NCBI RefSeq assembly: GCF_011742145.1
Contig: NZ_JAAQQU010000098.1
Span: 182,919 to 246,918 of the forward strand
Source: Flavobacterium sp. J49
GTDB lineage: Bacteria > Bacteroidota > Bacteroidia > Flavobacteriales > Flavobacteriaceae
DNA length: 64,000 bases
Reading direction: 5' to 3'
A program made the translations under genes and the position numbers. Each line of letters begins with the position of its first letter. Position 1 is the first letter of the stretch. Below are positions 61,101 through 64,000 of the stretch, in pieces. Below the pieces are notes generated by a model. It was given only the letters and a program-made list of their open reading frames with translations. It did no database searches and had not been told where the DNA came from.

Positions 61101-61880
61101 ATGACGAATAATAATCCTATAGGTCTTTTTGATTCGGGCATTGGCGGCACTTCTATTTGGAAAGAAATCCACGAATTGCTTCCAAACGAAGACACCGTCT
61201 ATCTTGCTGATAGTAAAAATGCTCCCTACGGACAAAAGTCAAAAGAAGAAATTATCCATTTAAGCATTAAAAACACAGAATACCTTCTCAACCAAAATGC
61301 TAAAATCATCGTGGTGGCTTGTAATACAGCAACTACTAACGCCATTAAAGAATTACGCAATAAATATGATGTCCCCTTTATCGGAATAGAACCGGCGATA
61401 AAACCCGCAGCGCTGAATTCTGAAAAACACGTCATTGGAATCTTGGCTACTCAAGGCACTTTAAACAGTGACCTTTTTCACCAAACCGCTGAAAAATATC
61501 AAGACACTAAAATCATTGAGCAAATCGGCCACGGATTAGTGGCACTCATCGAAAACGGCGATATCAATTCGCCCGAAATGAACCAACTGCTTCACGCCTA
61601 TTTGGAGCCCATGATTGAAGCCAATATCGATTATTTGGTGCTGGGCTGTAGCCATTACCCTTACCTGATACCACAAATTAAAAACATCCTCCCAAATCAC
61701 ATTAAAATCATCGATTCAGGGGAAGCCGTGGCCCGCCAAACTAAAAAAGTTTTAAGTGAAAGCGTAGGTTTGAGCAACAAGCCCCAAAAAGGAAAAGCCA
61801 CTTTCTACACCAATGCCAATCCAAAAGTTTTAAGTGATATTCTCAACCACGAATACGAAGTAATAAGTAAAGATTTTTAG
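61101..61880 (+). CDS. murI: Glutamate racemase
   Basis: The 259-aa enzyme has LFDSGIGGTSI with the substrate-binding Asp-Ser pair, the first catalytic cysteine C74 in VACNTATTNA and the second in VLGCSHYPYL. It supplies D-glutamate for peptidoglycan. The ATG follows a T-rich -7-like sequence (TATTTTTG, 61089-61096) so closely that a leaderless start is possible. The gene ends at a hairpin whose two halves are split by a REP-like element. Confidence 0.97.
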   Translation: MTNNNPIGLFDSGIGGTSIWKEIHELLPNEDTVYLADSKNAPYGQKSKEEIIHLSIKNTEYLLNQNAKIIVVACNTATTNAIKELRNKYDVPFIGIEPAIKPAALNSEKHVIGILATQGTLNSDLFHQTAEKYQDTKIIEQIGHGLVALIENGDINSPEMNQLLHAYLEPMIEANIDYLVLGCSHYPYLIPQIKNILPNHIKIIDSGEAVARQTKKVLSESVGLSNKPQKGKATFYTNANPKVLSDILNHEYEVISKDF

Positions 61881-61999
61881 GAGCCAATCGCTTGGAAATT
61901 GTTTAAACCGTTTTCCCGCTGTACGAGTTACACGCCTGCCTGTCGGTAGGCAGGGTAACTTCTCCCATCGGGGCTAAAGTCAAACTGTCGGCTCCTTTT
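61879..61999 (+). terminator. murI terminator split by a repeat element
   Basis: AGGAGCC (61879-61885, overlapping the stop codon) and GGCTCCT (61990-61996) pair perfectly, followed by TTTT. The 104 bases between the two arms hold REP-like element copy C. The element appears to sit in the loop of a terminator. Confidence 0.55.
61908..61978 (-). repeat. REP-like hairpin element, copy C (inverted)
   Basis: On the minus strand it begins TAGCCCCGAT (61967-61976) and ends AGCGGGAAAA, as in the copies at 23073 and 50067. Its centre folds into nested stems: GTTAC/GTAAC outside and CCTGCC/GGCAGG inside. It lies inside the murI terminator arms. Confidence 0.75.
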
Positions 62000-62513
62000 A
62001 TTCGTCCTTGAACCAGCTCGAATACATTACGTAATTGTTAGAAATACGCTCAATCTCTCCGGCAAAATTCGATTGGTCAATGTCCTTCACTTTCTTGGCA
62101 GGAACACCGGCATAAATTGTCCCCGATTCCACTACGGTGTTTTGGGTAACAACCGCTCCGGCCGCAATAATCGAATTACTTTCTACCACACAATTGTCCA
62201 TCACAATAGCGCCCATACCAATCAATACATTATCATGAATAGTACAACCGTGAACAATCGCATTGTGCCCAATAGAAACATTATTGCCAATAACTGTCGG
62301 ATGCTTTTGGTAAGTACAATGAATGATAGCACCGTCTTGAATATTGACCTTGTTGCCAATTTTAATAAAATGCACATCGCCACGAATAACGGCATTGAAC
62401 CAAACACTACAAGAACTGCCTAAAACAACATCACCAACAATAGTAGCATTTTCAGCTACATAACAATCATTCGGGATTTGCGGATGTTTACCGTTTACAG
62501 ATTTTATGACCAT
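61998..62513 (-). CDS. Gamma-type carbonic anhydrase family protein
   Basis: The 171-aa protein is a left-handed beta helix of hexapeptide repeats (for example NATIVGDVVLGSSCSVWFNA). The metal-binding histidines fit those of the gamma class: one in DGAIIHCTY and two in SIGHNAIVHGC. Members either hydrate CO2 or are inactive relatives (YrdA, PaaY), so activity is uncertain. It is convergent with murI. Its start codon sits at the end of the U tract of the upstream hairpin, leaving almost no leader. Confidence 0.92.
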   Translation of the reverse strand: MVIKSVNGKHPQIPNDCYVAENATIVGDVVLGSSCSVWFNAVIRGDVHFIKIGNKVNIQDGAIIHCTYQKHPTVIGNNVSIGHNAIVHGCTIHDNVLIGMGAIVMDNCVVESNSIIAAGAVVTQNTVVESGTIYAGVPAKKVKDIDQSNFAGEIERISNNYVMYSSWFKDE

Positions 62514-62538
62514 AAAAAAAGTCCCGATAAATCGGGAC
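62514..62538 (-). terminator. Hairpin between porP and the gamma-CA start
   Basis: On the minus strand GTCCCGAT and ATCGGGAC form a perfect 8-bp stem around TT and are followed by seven T that lead directly into the ATG of the gamma-carbonic anhydrase gene. Confidence 0.75.
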
Positions 62539-62549
62539 GAATATTAAAA

Positions 62550-63548
62550 TTAGTTAATCGCAGGACAATTACAGTGGTATTTCTCCGCTTTACAGAATAA
62601 ATTAATCCCTAAAGTAACTTGGTGAAAACCGCCGGTATCAAAATTTACATTACCCAATAAATGAGAGTAGGTATACGAGAACATATAGTTCTTGAAATTA
62701 ACCCCAATAATAGGTGTCACATATTGCATTTTTTGATCAGACACCGCATTTCCTTCTACAAACTGAGCACCATCAAGACTTCTTCTATAAGATATTCCTC
62801 CCCATAATCGACCAAAGTCTAACTCTTTATAAGCTTTGATATTCAAATCAACCGTTTTCTCTTGAGTTTGGGTAACCAATTGGAACATAAAAGAAGGTTC
62901 CCAAAGTATAGTCTCCTCATCTCCAAAAGTATAACCCGAATTCAAAATAAATCTTCTAAGATTAACCGGCTCTCTGTCTGAATATAACTTTCTGTCACTG
63001 GCTAAAGCATTCTTAACCGTTGCATGAACATAAAAATCAAGGAAATTATAAGATGCTCCAATATCAACATTAAAATACGAAGCACGCTGTAATGAAGGAA
63101 AAATTAACGGATCATAAGTTGGGTCATTCGTATAAAAAGTACTTTGATCTAAATTACTTTGCACAAAACCGGCACTCATTCCAAAAGACAACTGATTTAA
63201 GTCAACTCTGTCACGTGAGAACATTAAATGGTGAGCGTAGGTTAATTTCATTCCTGTTTGTGAGTGATAACCATTTTTATCATTAAAAACTATAATTCCT
63301 CCTCCTGATCTTTCTCCTAATGAACCATTGAAACTTAGTGTTTGTAATGCTGGTGCATCTTCTTGTCCAAACCATTGCTGTCTGGCTGTTAATCTTAATT
63401 TTGCACAATTAGAGGCTCCAGCCATTGAAGGATGTAGCAAATAATAATTGTCCGATAAATAATCAGAATAAACCGGTAATCCTTCTTGGGAATTTGAAAT
63501 TTGTGATAAAAAAAGTAATGCTAATAAACAAAATTTTCTAAAATTCAT
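62550..63548 (-). CDS. PorP/SprF-family type IX secretion membrane protein
   Basis: The 332-aa protein has a signal peptide (to about NSQEG) and the PorP/SprF beta-barrel, with PVYSDYLSDNYYLLHPSMAGA, WFGQEDAPALQTLSFNG and a final IGVNFKNYMFSYTYSH and QVTLGINLFCK. These outer-membrane proteins are paired with large type B adhesins such as SprB and help retain or export them. Consistent with that, the gene just upstream (5 bases away, same strand) ends in a type B domain. Its terminator abuts the next gene. Confidence 0.94.
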   Translation of the reverse strand: MNFRKFCLLALLFLSQISNSQEGLPVYSDYLSDNYYLLHPSMAGASNCAKLRLTARQQWFGQEDAPALQTLSFNGSLGERSGGGIIVFNDKNGYHSQTGMKLTYAHHLMFSRDRVDLNQLSFGMSAGFVQSNLDQSTFYTNDPTYDPLIFPSLQRASYFNVDIGASYNFLDFYVHATVKNALASDRKLYSDREPVNLRRFILNSGYTFGDEETILWEPSFMFQLVTQTQEKTVDLNIKAYKELDFGRLWGGISYRRSLDGAQFVEGNAVSDQKMQYVTPIIGVNFKNYMFSYTYSHLLGNVNFDTGGFHQVTLGINLFCKAEKYHCNCPAIN

Positions 63549-63553
63549 TGTAA

Positions 63554-64000
63554 CTATCTTTTTAATGAGAAATGGGCTTTAAATTGTTTGGCTGCGGTTT
63601 GTTCTAAAAACTCTACACTAAACCAGTAATCTGTTGATGGTAAGGGTTTTCCGTTGTAGGTTCCGTCCCAACCGTCTCCATCAGAACTGATTTGTTTCAG
63701 TAATTTTCCATAGCGGTCAAATATATAAATTTTTGCGTTAGGTTGTCCATCCAATCCAACAATATTCCAAGTATCATGTATACCATCACCGTTTGGCGTA
63801 AAGTATAAAGGATAGTCAATCACCATCACCGGATATATTGTTAGCTCTTCACAGCTAAATGCTACACCTCCTTCGATATCCCAAACATGGATTTCATGCT
63901 GACCAAGTGATACGCCTTCAAAGATATTGCTCGCTTGTCTTGGACCGTCATCCAAACTGTATTCATACGTTCCCCAGCCTTCAACGGTAACCGTAATGAT
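63554..64000 (-). CDS. T9SS type B sorting-domain protein, C-terminal part only
   Basis: The frame is open to the right window edge, so only the last 148 codons are seen. They end in a type B (gliding-motility-associated) C-terminal domain: LYFTPNGDGIHDTWNIVG, IYIFDRYGKLLKQI and WDGTYNGKPLPSTDYWF. Before it lies part of an Ig-like repeat (YEYSLDDGPRQASNIF). It is the upstream gene of porP/sprF, so it is probably a large surface adhesin of the SprB type. The body and length are outside the window. Confidence 0.9.
   Translation of the reverse strand: MITVTVEGWGTYEYSLDDGPRQASNIFEGVSLGQHEIHVWDIEGGVAFSCEELTIYPVMVIDYPLYFTPNGDGIHDTWNIVGLDGQPNAKIYIFDRYGKLLKQISSDGDGWDGTYNGKPLPSTDYWFSVEFLEQTAAKQFKAHFSLKR

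Overview
The window looks like a chromosomal segment of a Bacteroidota bacterium of the family Flavobacteriaceae, most likely Flavobacterium or a close relative. The evidence is the AT-rich sequence, the -7 promoter consensus TAnnTTTG upstream of many genes, weak or absent Shine-Dalgarno sites, several type IX secretion (T9SS) parts and cargo proteins (Plug/DUF5103, PorG, PorP/SprF, type A and type B C-terminal sorting domains), an S46 dipeptidyl-peptidase, and a conserved flavobacterial gene order. I see no phage, transposase, integrase or CRISPR array.

Layout. 1-4.7 kb: the 3' end of a TolC-like gene, then a LysR regulator divergent from a five-gene operon (59-aa membrane peptide, 99-aa protein, DUF6671 zinc-ribbon protein, TsaC/Sua5, SbtA-type bicarbonate transporter). 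This block is bracketed by two copies of the same 101-bp TolC 3' end. 4.7-9.2 kb: methionine aminopeptidase, a methyltransferase and an M16 protease. 9.4-20.6 kb: T9SS Plug, ApaG, PruA, a secreted hydrolase, RsmG, fatty-acid desaturase, aminotransferase, PurT, a DUF6370 protein and a Crp/Fnr regulator. 20.8-23.0 kb: a tight redox-type operon (pirin, GNAT, OsmC, mono-cluster ferredoxin-like protein, FMN reductase). 23.2-32.6 kb: FabD, an M23-fold protein, small lipoproteins, an EamA transporter, GalE, a DegT aminotransferase, KdtA and a DPP11-like peptidase. 32.7-39 kb: tRNA-Leu, tRNA-Gly, MutS, DUF1573, a TrmH-type methylase and a large lectin-like T9SS protein. 39-48 kb: a HPPK-deoxynucleoside kinase fusion, AsmA, DUF2797, GH3 and an outer-membrane receptor. 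48-51.5 kb: the tig-clpP-clpX proteostasis cluster. 51.6-62 kb: holin-like protein, esterase and PdxJ, then the envelope cluster CBS-NadK-PorG-UppS-BamA-OmpH-OmpH-MurI. 62-64 kb: gamma-carbonic anhydrase, then PorP/SprF beside the end of its probable type B adhesin partner.

Most of the window is conserved housekeeping and envelope sequence. The least ordinary part is the LysR-SbtA-TsaC block near the left edge: it appears to be a discrete cassette, and it joins a bicarbonate importer to an enzyme family that consumes bicarbonate. The second theme is intergenic structure: three hairpin elements with shared ends (TAGCCCCGAT...AGCGGGAAAA) and variable centres, one of them lodged inside the stem of the murI terminator, plus other short intergenic repeats.
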